Origin: Callipepla californica brunnescens
Taxonomy: Eukaryota; Chordata; Aves; Galliformes; Odontophoridae
Direction of reading: 5' to 3'
Assembly: GCA_023055505.1 (NCBI GenBank)
Contig: JALIRH010000023.1
Location: forward strand, 4,346,423-4,410,422
Length of the DNA stretch: 64,000 nt
The notes beneath the pieces are model-generated. The model made no database searches, was not told the origin of the DNA, and saw only the letters and a program-made list of their open reading frames with translations. Shown here piece by piece: positions 38,875 to 51,496 of the stretch (the stretch's first letter is position 1; every line of letters begins with the position of its first letter). The position numbers were made by a program, and so were the translations under genes.

Positions 38875-39060
38875 CCAACTCCAAAATTCAAACCCTATGT
38901 CCAAGAGCATTGTCAAAACGCTTCTTGAACTCCAGCAGGCTTGGTGTCCTGGGGTGTCTGTTCTAGAGCCTATACACCCACTCAGTTAAGAAAATTTTCC
39001 TAATGCCAGTGGGAATTTCCTGTCCGAATTTTTCTAATACTCAATCTGATTTTTTATTTG
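38875..39060 (-). mobile_element. CR1 3'-end fragment, third in the cluster
   Basis: Just beyond the second CR1, the sequence CGCTTCTTGAACTCCAGCAG, then GCTTGGTGTCCTGG and AGAAAATTTTCCTAATGCCA, matches the 3' coding end of CR1 again on the minus strand. It therefore cannot be a continuation of the copy before it. Either the second CR1 landed in this older one or the copies were joined by deletion. Confidence 0.7.
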
Positions 39061-40974
39061 AAACTTTTTCTAACAAAATTAAAACATATGCATAAAGACT
39101 GTAATTCCCATGACGGAAGAGCAATGGTATATGGATACAGATAGCAAAAATGGCATAATATTAAGTTAAGAGGAAAAGTACCGTGAACATCAGAATAAAA
39201 ATGTTCATGGTTAGATCTGCAGTATTATAGCACAACATATGAAGAGAAGGTGAAGAATCAAAACCTGGCATTTGATACTACACTATTGAAATCACTAGTG
39301 ACTACACAAGAAATGTATGTATGTAACTTGTTTTAATTCTACTGTATCTGCTTATACCATCACTTCTTTCTAGCTCTAATAAGCATCTGTTTTTTTTTTT
39401 GTTTTTTTTTTTGTCACTGATGTCTCTTACAAGCCTCTTTATTTATTTGATTCAACCTTACTTATAGAGATAATGCGGTAGTCAGAGGTGTAGGCAAAGA
39501 AATGCTTTGAGAAGAAAGAAGATCTGTTATATGGCTGCCTGAATCCATTTGCATCTCAGTATAGTATCTATACACACACAGAAAATCTGAAAATCTGGAA
39601 AACGTTCACTGAAGAACTACAGGAATGAAAGAAAAAACTCTAAAGTTGATAATTAGTGAGCTCCTTAGAGTCACTCAAGTTGGTCCAGTTTATCAAATAG
39701 ACATTTCAGTCAGGAGGAAACATAAGCATCAACTAGAAGAGAAGATACAAGATGATAACAGAGCGCTTTGTCTAGCAGACAAAGGCTAGGTGAAATCAAA
39801 AGAGGTGAAAGCTGCAGCTCAGCGAATTTGATCCAGTAGTGTAGCAGCTAGCTTTATAGTATCACCAGCTGTCCAGGGAGATCAGATTGTCTATCCCTCA
39901 AACTTTTTAAATCTGAGACTAGACACAATTTTAGGGGAGGAACTCCTAAGCAATCATAGGGGTCAAGTGGAGGGAATTTATAGGGACTATGAGATACTAA
40001 AGGTCAGATGAATTATGACATTCATCCATTTGGGCATTTAAAATTGACTGTACTAGAATTATTTATTTTTTTATTATTTACTGCCGTTCATGCAAGGAAT
40101 TTTACATGCTTAACAAACAAACATTAATTAATTCCCTCATCACTGGTGAAATGTAGGCAATTATTACTTACATCTACTGCACAGATTCCTAAGGTATTGA
40201 TCAGGGAGGTTAAATGAGTTGTGAAACATTGCACAAGGAAGCAAACACCAATCTGGTAAAGGACTGCTGTAAAGTGCAGATTGTGATTACTCTGTAACTG
40301 TAACACCTGTGTTATGTTGTGGATCCACTATTTAATTTAAGAGTACTCAGGTGGTGCTCATTCCTTATTTACAAAGTAAGGGACCAATCAGATCTGAACC
40401 AAGGAGGCAAGGCACGCAGCCCTATGAAGCTGAGGTGTCCACATGGAATGCAGCCCAGCTCAGCCAGCATGGCCCAGCAGGACCCAGCCCTGCTCAGTGG
40501 GCAGAGAGCCCAGGGAGCTTCAGGCTGCCTGCCCTACCCCTGGCACACCACCCAGCTGCACCAAAGTCCCAGTCTGGATCAGCACCCACTGCCAAAGTCA
40601 CTGCAGACAGTGGTGAAATTCCACCACAGTCTCAGAGTAATCCAAACAGGCTGCCTATCACGTTTTCTCCCTCCCTTTCTTGTGCTTGCCCAGGGAGTCA
40701 CCTCTCCCTGTTGTTAGCAGCATTCTGTTAAACTGGCATGAAGACAAACCCACTGAAATGGATGGAGAGGACTAAGACGTGCCAGTCACTGTGCTTTCCA
40801 TGCAGCATACTTCCTGAGTCCAGCAGCTTGATCTTAGTGCAGTACCTAGCAGAGGAGCATTCTGGGCACCCATGGATAATGAAGGCAAAGTTTCAGTATT
40901 TCAGTCTGGTTACTTAATGGAATGGATCCCACAGGAGCCACAGTGCAATTAGTCAAGTCATCCTGTTTACTGCA
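39061..40974. other. Intergenic sequence with an unidentified GC-rich patch
   Basis: AT-rich DNA with a T/G simple tract near 39,390-39,413. At about 40,390-40,735 composition changes sharply to GC-rich, with two overlapping open frames of 126-132 codons that look compositional (many P, S, Q). No domain or named repeat is recognised there. Confidence 0.5.
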
Positions 40975-41145
40975 GAAGAATTGTACAATGGTTTAGGTTG
41001 GAAGGGACCTGGAAGTTCATCCAGTTCCACCTCCCTGACATGGATGGGGGTTGCCAGCCACTAGATCAGGGCCAGGGCCCCATTCTTGAATACTTCCAGG
41101 GATGGGGACATCCACAGCTTCTCCAGATAATCTGTGCCAGTAAGC
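40975..41145 (-). mobile_element. CR1 LINE 3' end
   Basis: ACAATGGTTTAGGTTGGAAG, then GGACCTGGAAGTTCATCCAG and CTTCCAGGGATGGGGACATC, is the reverse complement of a CR1 3' end. Similarity ends at about 41,145, so it is a short 5'-truncated copy without a protein-coding remnant. Confidence 0.85.
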
Positions 41146-44100
41146 CATGCATCAGGGCAGGTTAGCTGCGGTGACTGCCAGAAAGGTAACAATTCAGCAA
41201 TAAAATGCTTTTCATGGACCAGGACTACTGCAGCCAACACTGCCACACAATCACCTCGACAGACCTGCTGTACTTCATGGCTTGAATAACCACTAGCCAG
41301 CTCACTGCAGCTGGATCATTATGACTTCCATGCCCACTTGAATTATCTCCTTTTTGCTTATAATGACAAGAGAAATTGCTAATATAAGACTGACTATTAT
41401 GTATAATTTCACTCCTGCTCATCTTTAGCCTTACATATTTTCCCTTGTATACAGCCAGCTGTATTTTTATATATTCTCCTGTACGGTTCTTGACTAACCA
41501 AGATCTATTTTTATACCTGCAGTATATATGAAATAAATCAGAAATTTTTCTGCTATATCTAGTGAAAATTGCAAGTTTCTAAATCATTTTTTATAGATAC
41601 TTCTTTTCCCTGTTACCTGCAAATAAAAGACATTTATGTTAGGGAACATGGCACAGTATTCCAAGATCTGAAACCATTTAGATGTACATTGCAGATACAG
41701 TGTTTGGTGCTGCTAAGTTGCTTACTCACTCTGGGTGAAATCCAGTTTGCTCTGCAGTCTGGGAGGAATATTGCTGCTATCTTTCTAAGAAGACCAAATA
41801 AAAAACTCCAACTGTAAAACAGCCTAGGTCCATACACATGACTGAGAACTTACTGGCAAGCAAGACTGAATACTTTCAAACAATTGTTATGCATATGCAG
41901 CACAAACAATAGCATATTGTATATGTGGAAACCTTGTGCAAATCTGAGACCTTTACTGATTCTGTATCTTTTGATGTTAAACTGAGACTTCTTTCAAATG
42001 CATGCTACCAAATTACAGCCAGCTCTTACAAATCACTAACAAAAGCAAAAAGAAGCTAGAGAATATCAGGGTAATACAAGTGCAACGATAGCTGTCAAAT
42101 GTAACTTGACTTGCTTTTTAAGTGCAGTTCCTTAAATGAGTGTAAGAAACACGGATAAATACAGGAGATGAGGAAGAAAGGAAAGGACAGTAGAAGTATC
42201 TTGGGAAACAATACAACAAAGCATCAGTTGTGTTGTGGGTTTTTTTTGTTTTTTTTTTTTTTCTCAAAAGGGCTGACATACAGGGTGCTATTCTTTTCCA
42301 AGCTTTTTTCTTTTTAAATGCTTCCAAATAGTTTTAATATATTCCATCTATGCTTAGAGAAAATAATGAGCTGACGAATAGATGGTACTTTGAAGGGATT
42401 AACTGACTGCTGCAAAACAAACTAGATCAACTGCAAACTAAACCAAAAACTTACTGAACTTATTATTTATATTCTTTTTCCTACAGAAAAGCAATATAGG
42501 CCAAATTAACTATTCTTTCTTAGAAAATTGTTGTTATTTTGATAAACAGTGCTGTCAGAGCAACAAATGTGAATGCCATAAACTCTAGATCATTCACTTT
42601 CATGTAAGGTTTACAAGGTTTCTTGTGAGAATACTTCATAGTTAAAGTATGTCTTCCCTTGGGGATCACACAAGCATTTAATTTTTGTTTTGGCATTGGT
42701 CCCATTGTCTTTATGAGGTTCTTTGGAGAAGTAGAATTGATGACCACAAAGGAAAAATTGAGAGTTACTTACTTTAAACTACGATTAACCTTTCAGGATT
42801 TTCAGAGGAAAAAAAAAAAAAGCTTTCTCTCAGATGTATATGTATTAATATATATATAATTATATAGACACACACACATATGTATATATATGAAAGGGGG
42901 ACTTTATTGAAAAAAGACTTTGGATCTTCATATTTACCCTACAGATAAAAGCAGTCATATCAGGCTGTATACCACAAGGTTATTTACTGTAGTATAATGA
43001 TATCCTTTGCAGTTTTGCCCAGTTACATTAAACAAATATGTACTGCAGGACATACAGCCCTCACTATTTTTGTTGTCAAGCATAAGTTTTGCAGGTAAAA
43101 CTTAAATTCAATTGAATATTCTTTAATTATTTTCACATAACATTTCCAAATGTTAACAACAATTTATCATGCATTTTATTAGTTTTGATTTCTATCATGT
43201 TTTTAAGTTTACGAAGACACACAAAAATCCCTTAAGTTCTAATACTTATGCAGCAGAGCACTGTCCTACAGGTGCAAGCCATGCAAGAGAAACCCTGCTG
43301 CTGTGGGTCTGCATAATATTGTATAAGCATTTGCTACTGCATTTCTCAAAAGTAACTTGCAACCTGCTCCTCCAATGATCTGCATGGATTCTGTGCTCAA
43401 TCAGTAATGTTTTCTGACAATACTTACATTTTCTTTTACTGGAACTCATGAAAAATGTACTTGCCACAGACACAATCTCACCAAATTTGGTCCTGTAAAA
43501 CCTAGTCACCCTTAACTGCTCTGGAGGTTAATGAGAAAAGAGGTAGATGCTCAGCATGTGGAATGCTCACTCAGTGCCTCATTGGAGGAGGAAGTTAACT
43601 GTGCTACCACACGGCAGCCACAATGCTTGTTGTGCACTGAGTTGGAAGAAAGAACCTCCAGTTTGTTCTTTATTAGACCATGTAGGCAGATGCATAATTT
43701 AACCTTAAGGTCCGGGAAGATACAGTGATAAATTATGTGCCAAATTTACTCTGATAAAATTCTGATAGAACCCATATTCTAATACATATAAAAAGAAAGA
43801 CAAACCGGCCAAATCTTGGGTAAGTTAGTACTAAAAAATGGCTGTGATTGTTGACTCAGATATCCAGTTTCATGTACTGGATTTGTCAGTTGGTGTTTTT
43901 CTTTTTGTTGTTGTTTTTTGTTTGTTCGTAATTTTCCTTCATTTTTCAGTTTTTTTAAATTTTTGTTCTCCTCTGAAGTAAGGTTTAACAGTTATGCAGA
44001 AATAGTTGTTACTCTTGTATCTTTGCTTAGAGAAGATATAGCAATGTTTTCACAGGAAATAACATCAATAGTCACAGAAAAGGAAAATCTTTCTATTGTC

Positions 44101-45559
44101 ATAAGTGATAGCAAGTTTGCTGATTTCATCAGCAGCCTTTAGAGGAACATGATTTTCCACTATGATTCTGCCATATGTCTGCCAACAAAGGATTTCAGAA
44201 GTATTGAACAGTTACAGTTTGCTTTCTTTTCTTTATACAAAAATGCTGACATAAGGAACGCACGGTGGATTTTGTAAGATGTTAATAATTGCTTCTCATT
44301 AGGAAATTTGGTTCTGAATACTTCTCATTACCTTTTTTTACCCTTTTATGATTTATTAGTAATTACTCAGTTCTTGACTTTGGCATTTCCCCTCTACAAC
44401 TGTAAGATAGTCTTACATTTCAGAATGGTTCTTAAGCCATCTGTTAGCTGGATTGCAGCGTCTTCTCAGATTTCTTCACTTTGAAATAAGAGTTTGATGT
44501 AATTAATTCTGAGAACACCTTTCCATTGTCAAATGTAAGATGTGTGTCTTTGAGGTGCGTAAGGCAGAAGTCCAAGATGAAGGACAGTAAAAGCAAGTGA
44601 TTGTCAAAAAGATGTGAAATTAATTTCTTAAATATGCAAGATTTCTGTGACTTCAATTTCAAAAAGTAATATTTTCATGAACAATTTGCATTAAGTAGTG
44701 CAAAATCTGTGCAAAAGCTAAGTTGAGATGGAACACATTAAAGAATCATAATGAAATGAAGAATTACGAGTGCCAAAAGAAGTACTTTCTGTCTTTTTGA
44801 GTCAACTGTGCGGCCTCATATATCTCGAGATTAAGATCTAGGGAATAAAAAGCTCTCATAGTTAATTTTTTCTTCACTTTTACAATGCTTTGTGAGACTG
44901 TGGAGTGGCTGATGACAAGGAGAATAATATTCACTTAGGATGGGCACAAAGCAGAAGATGCCATTCAAATTTCTGCAATGTTTTTATAAATTCATTCTCT
45001 ACTGAATTCACACCAGTTTCCCTGATGATGAGACAACAATCAATGTCTTCTGAAGCAGCCTTAAAAATTTAAGCTTATTCCTTTTCTGCATCTGACTTTC
45101 CATGGCCATTATCAGGCTGGCATTTGTCAAGCTGACGTCTATTTTGTTGGCATAGATCACACATGGCAGCTAATCCTGCTATGTTCTTGTTTGGCTGAGT
45201 CTAATCTATTGGAATTCAAGAGTCAGCCAAGTTCGGTATGCTGGATGCAAAGGAGAAGGCTGCCTAAGATATCTGCAGCAGAAGTGATATGCTAGTAGAC
45301 ATAACTGATTTAGTAATAGAGAAAATGTTCTCCTCCTCCCAACTTTGACGCCCATCTCCTGAAAGCTGTGGATTAATTGTCTTCTGAAACATCTTTGATA
45401 ACTCCTTTCTTTCTATTGTGTATTGGAATAGGCACAAACGTTGGACTGCAGATGGTGGGATCCTGGTCATGAACGTGAGATCTTACTTGTCCTGCCATTA
45501 ATAAAGTGCTTACGGCTCACTCTGCAAGCTGTGTTGAAATGTATTTTTAAATGGAAGGA
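41146..45559. other. Intergenic sequence, no gene seen
   Basis: No gene is supported. Simple tracts occur at 42,239-42,262 (T-rich) and 42,836-42,892 (TA/CA alternating). Open frames are under 90 codons with no recognisable family. Confidence 0.5.
42836..42892. repeat. TA/CA alternating microsatellite
   Basis: TGTATTAATATATATATAAT followed by ACACACACACATATGTATAT. It is an alternating purine-pyrimidine tract of about 55 bp. Confidence 0.8.
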
Positions 45560-45702
45560 TAGATTGCAACCTGCTCTAGGGCACTCCAGCCTGCTCTACT
45601 GAACCTGCTTTAGTAGGCGTTTTTCTAGATAATCTCCAGAGGTTCCTTCCAACCTCTACAATTCTGTGATTCTGTGATTCTCTTAGTTCTACGATTCTAA
45701 GA
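45560..45702 (+). mobile_element. CR1 LINE 3' end with terminal octamers
   Basis: ATAATCTCCAGAGGTTCCTT followed by CCAACCTCTACAATTCTG and repeated TGTGATTC units is the classic plus-strand CR1 3' terminus. Extra diverged octamers (TTCTACGATTCTAAG) follow. The 5' boundary is uncertain. Confidence 0.85.
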
Positions 45703-48700
45703 GTTGTTTTTTCACAAGGAATTCTCTTGTAGTACAAATAGAATAGCTGAAGACATTGCAGTTGTCTTTCACATAGCCTAAAGAAAACATGTCTTCAGTT
45801 TTTCATCACTGAAGCCTCTGAGATTTTTCTAATGGGGCTAAGACTTTCACAGGGGCATAGCTGCACACAGAGTTCTCCAGAATTTGCTTGCTAGTAATTT
45901 GTAATTAATATATCAATTGGATTTCTGTTTGTTCTTTTAAACACTTATTTAAGGTTTTCTCCACTACATGAAGAACTTTGTTCCACTGCTCAAGTACCAA
46001 TGGAACAGTTTTAGCTACAAAGCAAACCAGCACTGGTGAGAAGCTGCAGCCAGTGCGTGCAGAGTTGGCCATCAAGCCATGCTGACAGCCCCTTGAAGAC
46101 AGCCGCTCAAATCAGGCATGAGCTGTCCTTGGCACACAACAACTCACTGCTGCTTCTGCGGAAGGAAGAAGCTCCTCTGCAAATGGCTCCCCAACATTAA
46201 TGCACGCAATGCCTTCATTAGCAAAGGAGCTCTTCTATTTTCTAGATAGAAGGACTAACTTAGAGTGTTTAGCTAGCTTTGCATACAAACTTCTGAGAGC
46301 TGTTTTTAGACAATAAACTCGGGCTGCGCTTTGTACTACATAACAGAGCAAAGAGAGCAGAGTTGCAGCATGATCTCTAATAACCTACTTTGCAGCTCTT
46401 TGGTTTTCTTTTCTCTTTCTTTCTTTCTTTTTTTTTTTTTTTTTCTCCTGTTGATTCTTTTTCACTAATGTGAGTAATGTTAGTTGACAGGTGGTGCTGT
46501 ATGAGGAGGGATTGATGTCAAAGCCTAAGACTTTGCTACGCACTGGAAGATACGCACAAGCAAGCACGGGGTTTTTGCAACAGATAGGAACTATTTATGA
46601 TTTGATGGTTTATGATTCACATGCAAAATGAGCAACAAGAACAATCACTGCAGTTTTGCAGACTTAAATTGGATCCTGAATGTTGATTAAATTCTAAAAA
46701 GTGTTAAAGGTTATCTTGGGACTTTTTTTATTTCACTCTCTTAACGTGTGTTACTGATAATCAGAATTAATAATCATGTATACTGCACTGGGCTCACAGG
46801 CAGTCAAATACAGGGATTTCAAATGATGACTGCAGACCAGCCCTGCCATGATCTTCTACAGCTTGTTTTTCTCCACTAATCTGAACATGGATGGAAAAAG
46901 AAACAGCTAGCCATCCTTCCCCACAACAAGCAACAGACTAAAGACAGCTATGCCCTTAGCAAGGTACTGCTGATCAATGTGCTAACGCAAGAACCACAAG
47001 CACATGAAAGCACCTATTTCTTGTCATATGTTATTTTGAATTCAGTATTTTTGTTTTACCTTGTTTTTCTGATTATCTTTTACTGCTGTTATTGTTCCTT
47101 AGTTTGGTTTTAAACAACCTTCTGCTTTGAAAAGCCTGCTTGAAAGCACAGCTACTAAGCAAACAGTGCTGTCCTACAGTATGTCAGCTGCAGTCACTCA
47201 GTGTACGGAAAGTGTCCTGAAAAGCTAACTTGCATCATGTGGATTCTCAAAAAAATGTGCTCTTGGCATGTGTGTTTAAAGAGCAAATATCACAAAATAT
47301 CACATAAAAATATCACAAGGTTAAACAGGATTATTATTTACCTTAGCTGGTTTCATTCCTGCCATGCCATCACTGGAACGCACAGATGCTGAAATGAGAA
47401 CCTACTGATGTAATGTAATCTGCATAATGTGTACAGTTCAATACAGAGCTTTTTGTGGGAGTGGGCAGGAATCTCTGGGATAACTATATTCATACTGTTG
47501 CTGAATCCATTTGTTTTTCTTGACGTATACTAAGGTTTTGCATAATCTAGGTAATATTTATTGCACCTTGCTAGTACTTGACACTACAGAGGTAATACCA
47601 AAATTGAAGTCGTTTTACAATACTGGTGCTTGTAGTAGTTTCAGATTGAGCAATAGTTTTCAAAAGTCTTTTAAAAAGATCTTTTATTTAATGTTTTTTA
47701 ATTTGGACACTGTGGAAGAGCTTGAACGAACGGCAAAAATGGAAGCCAGAGATTACATCCATACATTCTCTTTCTTTGGTGTCATCGTTGGGCTATTTGA
47801 GTTATTCTTACTGACTCAATGCTGATAACATATCAGTACAATGGGCTTTAATTTTTGTAAAGCCCAAAACTGCATGGAGAATCTTGACTGGGCAGAAATA
47901 AAAGCCTTCATGTGGACTTTCAAAATATTTCAACTTCATATAGATATGAATTTAGAGCTCTTGAAAGTATGTCAACAACATAATTCTTCATAATTAGATA
48001 TCCCATAAACAGGAAAAAAGCACTTGTACAGGCAAACACAAGCTTGAATGGTAATACACTGCAGCCAAGTTATCAGCTAGATACATGGAGGAAACATCAG
48101 ATGTAAACTTCAAGGTTTCTAAGTACCCTTCTTCCACTTCTGAGAACAACTTCCCTTGTAATCCTTTTAGTTCAAATATTAAAATAATAATAAAATATCA
48201 ATATGAAGCCAGGAAGTGCTCTGCATTCTCCTCACATTTTTGCTCATACTGAACATCTAATGTTTTCGTACTAGCATTGGAATTGATGCAGGCTGAACAG
48301 CTCTTGCCTTATTTGTGAGCTGAGCTCTTTTGACTATTCAGGCAGACAAGCAGGATTTAACTGACACCTTGAAATGAAAACAAGGTTGGTTAACTGTAGA
48401 TAATTTTCATTAAAAACAATAATAAATTCTTAAGAACCATTTGCTTAAAGAAATACATTTCTTCTGAATGCACAAAGAATCCTGAAAATGTCCCTGGTCA
48501 ACATTCCCCCCAAAGTTGCCAATAATTTATATACATTGTGTTATTCTTCCTTTCTTTATTTCCTTGTTTTTCAGTAGAGACAAAGATCTCAATGTTACCC
48601 CTCTGAACATCTGAAAACATAAAGTCTTGGACCTTTAATACAGTAAAGCAGGCGTATATGTTATCTCTGGTTGATAAAGTGGAAAATGAGTGTTAGCAAA

Positions 48701-49791
48701 GTGAGGGAGTTGTCAGACAGTTTAATAAAAGAAAACCAAGAATCTTCATTTCATATCCCTCTTCTGGCCAGCAGAAAATACTGACGCACACAAGTAAGTA
48801 CTGGGTTAGGTTCTTCTGCAGCCATTTCATTCTGCTCTCTTCTGAAGGATTATTTATTCCTCTCAGAAGATAGATGAAAAAAAAAAAAAAAAGTGTATTC
48901 AGTACACACAGTCTCTCGTAAACATATAGAGAAAGGATCTGAGAAAGGAAACATATTTTTAAGTCAAAGAGATCACCTAGACAGAAGCCTTATACCTCAT
49001 TTAAGTATATTTCTCCACTGCAATCAGATAATTAATACATTTCTCTATAAAGAACTCAGTAAGTCTAACAGGACTAATTTTTTATTTTCTTTTTTGCCTT
49101 TGAAACTTGCTCCTCTCATATGGAAATTAGTTTGAGATTTTGTTCTATGTAACTTTTGGACAACTTACAGTATCAGGAATTATTGTAAAAGATGAGAGAA
49201 TTTATAATGGCTCACTCTTCTCTTCAGTTACTAATTTGCAAAACTTGAAGCTGAGATTGTTTTTAAGCCAAGACTACTTCAGGAACAGATTTACAGGATC
49301 AGAAAGCAATTAAAAAGTTAAAGAAGCCTGATATTTTCAGGTAACGAAAAACATGCGTGACAGATAAACAAAGAAGACACAGTTTTGTGTGGTAGATTTA
49401 ATACAAAACATCACGATGATTTTTAAGCAGACTAACAGCAAAATTATGCATTCAGTGTCCCTAACATTTTTCAAATTGTACTGAAATGGAATTACACAAT
49501 TTAAAAATTAATACTTTCATAAAATAAAGAAAAAAACAAAAACTAAAATGCAATTTGCTACTGAAATTATTTGCAGTCTTCGTCTGTTTCTTTAGAAAGT
49601 TCTTCACTTTATTTTTTCTTTAAGATGCGAGAAAACATTAGCTTTATTTTTGTAACTGACAGTGTAAAAGTCAGTGGAGTTAACTTCAGAGAAAGCAGGA
49701 CTGGGCTCCTCTACTTTTATTTCTGAAGCTCTACTCAAATTTCTGAAAAATAAACCGTGTAGAAATATCTGTGCTGTTTTCTTTTTCATAG
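45703..49791. other. Intergenic sequence, no gene seen
   Basis: AT-rich sequence containing a CTTT/T-run tract at 46,405-46,444 and an A-run at 48,876-48,892. A plus-strand open frame of 104 codons (47,511-47,825) has a hydrophobic C-terminus but no recognisable family and is probably chance. Confidence 0.5.
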
Positions 49792-49902
49792 GTGCTGAAT
49801 GGCGCTTGTGAAGTCAGCAAAACAAATTACTTTAACAATACTACTTACATGAGTAATGCAGATGAGCTTCTTCCCCGGAGTCATTTGTATCTATTTAAGA
49901 CA
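49792..49902 (+). other. Exon-like open segment with consensus splice sites (candidate)
   Basis: The segment is preceded by TTTTCTTTTTCATAG, a good acceptor with polypyrimidine tract, and followed by ACA|GTAAGTAT, a strong donor. It is exactly 111 nt and one frame is open throughout (37 codons, with internal SKTNYFNNTTYMSNADELLP), phase 0 at both ends. It could be an exon of a non-coding transcript, an unannotated upstream exon, or coincidence. Part of it (CTACTTACATGAGTAATGCA) resembles an old amniote repeat motif, which argues for caution. No protein family is recognised. Confidence 0.25.
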
Positions 49903-51299
49903 GTAAGTATTGCTGAATAATGACAGAAACACTATGTATATTTTTAAAGGAAATCAGTAAGAAAAGAAAATCTACAGATTTATCACTTCTCCCTGAGACA
50001 ATGCCTGGAGCTGTGCTTGGTTTAATTATTTTTAGGGACGTGATCAATCAACGTAGCAACCGCTGCACTGTATATCCAATACACTGAAAATCTAAGCAAC
50101 TATCAAGCAAGTACATGCTGTAAAGTGTCTGTTAAATACCGATTAGCGCTGTGAAGCTGGAGATCCAGAAGCTGCTACAGCAGCTTGTCAGAGGCAGCTG
50201 CAGACCCTCGCAGTGCCTATGTACCATTTTTTTCCTAAATACTGCAGTCAAAACAGTTTGATGTCAAATCATTTGTCATCTATCTCTATGCTTCTGCTGA
50301 ACGAAGGCTAAAGCACAGGGTACTGGCATACAGAAGCAGTTTATAACTATGGAATCAGTAACTGTTTAATTGTTTAAAAGCAAGAGCAGAGAGCGGACTA
50401 GGAGCTGTGAGTGCAGGGCATCTGGTGTATCTGTGAGATGGGACATGGTGTAACAAAAAGACCACCTTCTGCTTATTGAAGTATTACCCATTTGAATGCA
50501 GAATTAATTTCCCTCTTACTTTAGTCCAAATGGTTTGTGTTTGTACTGTTCATGAACCGATAAGACACAGCCACACACTTTTTTTTTTTTGCTAAGAAAA
50601 GAAGGAAATACATATATATATATCCTGTCATGCCCTTTTCTGACTTTTTTATTTATCATTATTTTTTTCAGTTATGGATAGCTTGTATACATAAAACAAC
50701 CAAAGTGCCGAGGAACAGCAGGAACACCACATACTCTGCAATATTCCTCATAAGACATATAGACAAAGAGAAAACTGTTAACTTCCCCTAACAAACATAC
50801 CTGAAAATTGATTTATTTATTTCTTTTGAAGGGGGGGTAGGATTAAAAAAGAAAAAAGCTTAGTAGTGGTGATTCCAACACATCAGTTGTGTGTGCCCGT
50901 TCATACTTATAGACATGAATGAACGCACAAGAGAAAGCAGAGGTGTTGGTTTGTTTTCTTTTTAATATAAAAGTAAGAGGAATGCTTGAGGTTTCTTCTT
51001 AAGGGGAGACACGGTGGATGCGGCCCTGAGCATAGAGAGGAGGTTGGGGCAACCGTGGCGAGACAAAGCTCAGACAGACCCTTGGGCCTTGAATAAGAAA
51101 GACTTGAGAGTGGCACATATCCTAAAACGAGGAGATACAAAAACGAAGGAACTGGGGTACTTCCCCCCAGCTTCAGTGTGTGCCCTTTCCCCTGGATAAT
51201 TCTGAAGGCAAGGCAAAGGAACCCCGCTCTGGGAAAACGAACGTTGAGAGAAAAATCCCTAAAGGCAGAAACAACCTCAAAAAATAACTCCAGATGAAA
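49903..51299. other. Upstream flank of the EFNA5 CpG island, no gene seen
   Basis: Mostly AT-rich with a short TA microsatellite near 50,611-50,624 and rising GC after about 51,000. No exon is supported. Confidence 0.5.
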
Positions 51300-51369
51300 G
51301 AGGCGCTGCCCTTCCTTACGGGGGCGGTGCCCGGCCCGGCCCCGCCTCGCCCCGCAGCACCGCCGCCCG

Positions 51370-51382
51370 CCGCTAGGGGGCG
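51370..51382 (+). promoter_or_regulatory. CTCF-like core motif
   Basis: The sequence CCGCTAGGGGGCG closely matches the core of the vertebrate CTCF motif (CCASYAGRKGGCR type). It lies at the upstream edge of the EFNA5 CpG island, a usual place for a boundary or promoter-tethering CTCF site. Motif match only; occupancy is inferred. Confidence 0.5.
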
Positions 51383-51431
51383 TCAGGGCGCTTCCGAACG
51401 GCCCCGGCGCGAGGGGCGCCGCGCGGCAGCC

Positions 51432-51445
51432 GTCACCGCGGCAAC
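51432..51445 (+). promoter_or_regulatory. RFX X-box-like motif
   Basis: GTCACC-GC-GGCAAC fits the X-box form GTNRCC N(0-3) RGYAAC bound by RFX factors. Both half-sites are complete with a 2-bp spacer. It sits 62 bp from the CTCF-like motif and about 20 bp before the first of two CACCC/GC boxes. Functional use is inferred. Confidence 0.45.
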
Positions 51446-51464
51446 GCCGGCGGGGCTCGAGGAT

Positions 51465-51496
51465 GGCCACGCCCCCTTTTCCGGAGGCCACGCCCC
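51465..51496 (+). promoter_or_regulatory. Tandem KLF/Sp1 boxes flanking an ETS-like site
   Basis: Two identical GGCCACGCCCC boxes (51,465-51,475 and 51,486-51,496) are 21 bp apart, close to two helical turns. Between them lies TTTTCCGGAGG, which contains an ETS-type TTCCGG. The arrangement looks like an upstream promoter module. Confidence 0.5.

Noticed and set aside
47511..47825. 104-codon plus-strand open frame with hydrophobic C-terminus
   Set aside because: Only one feature (a hydrophobic stretch) and no family resemblance; expected by chance in AT-rich DNA of this length.
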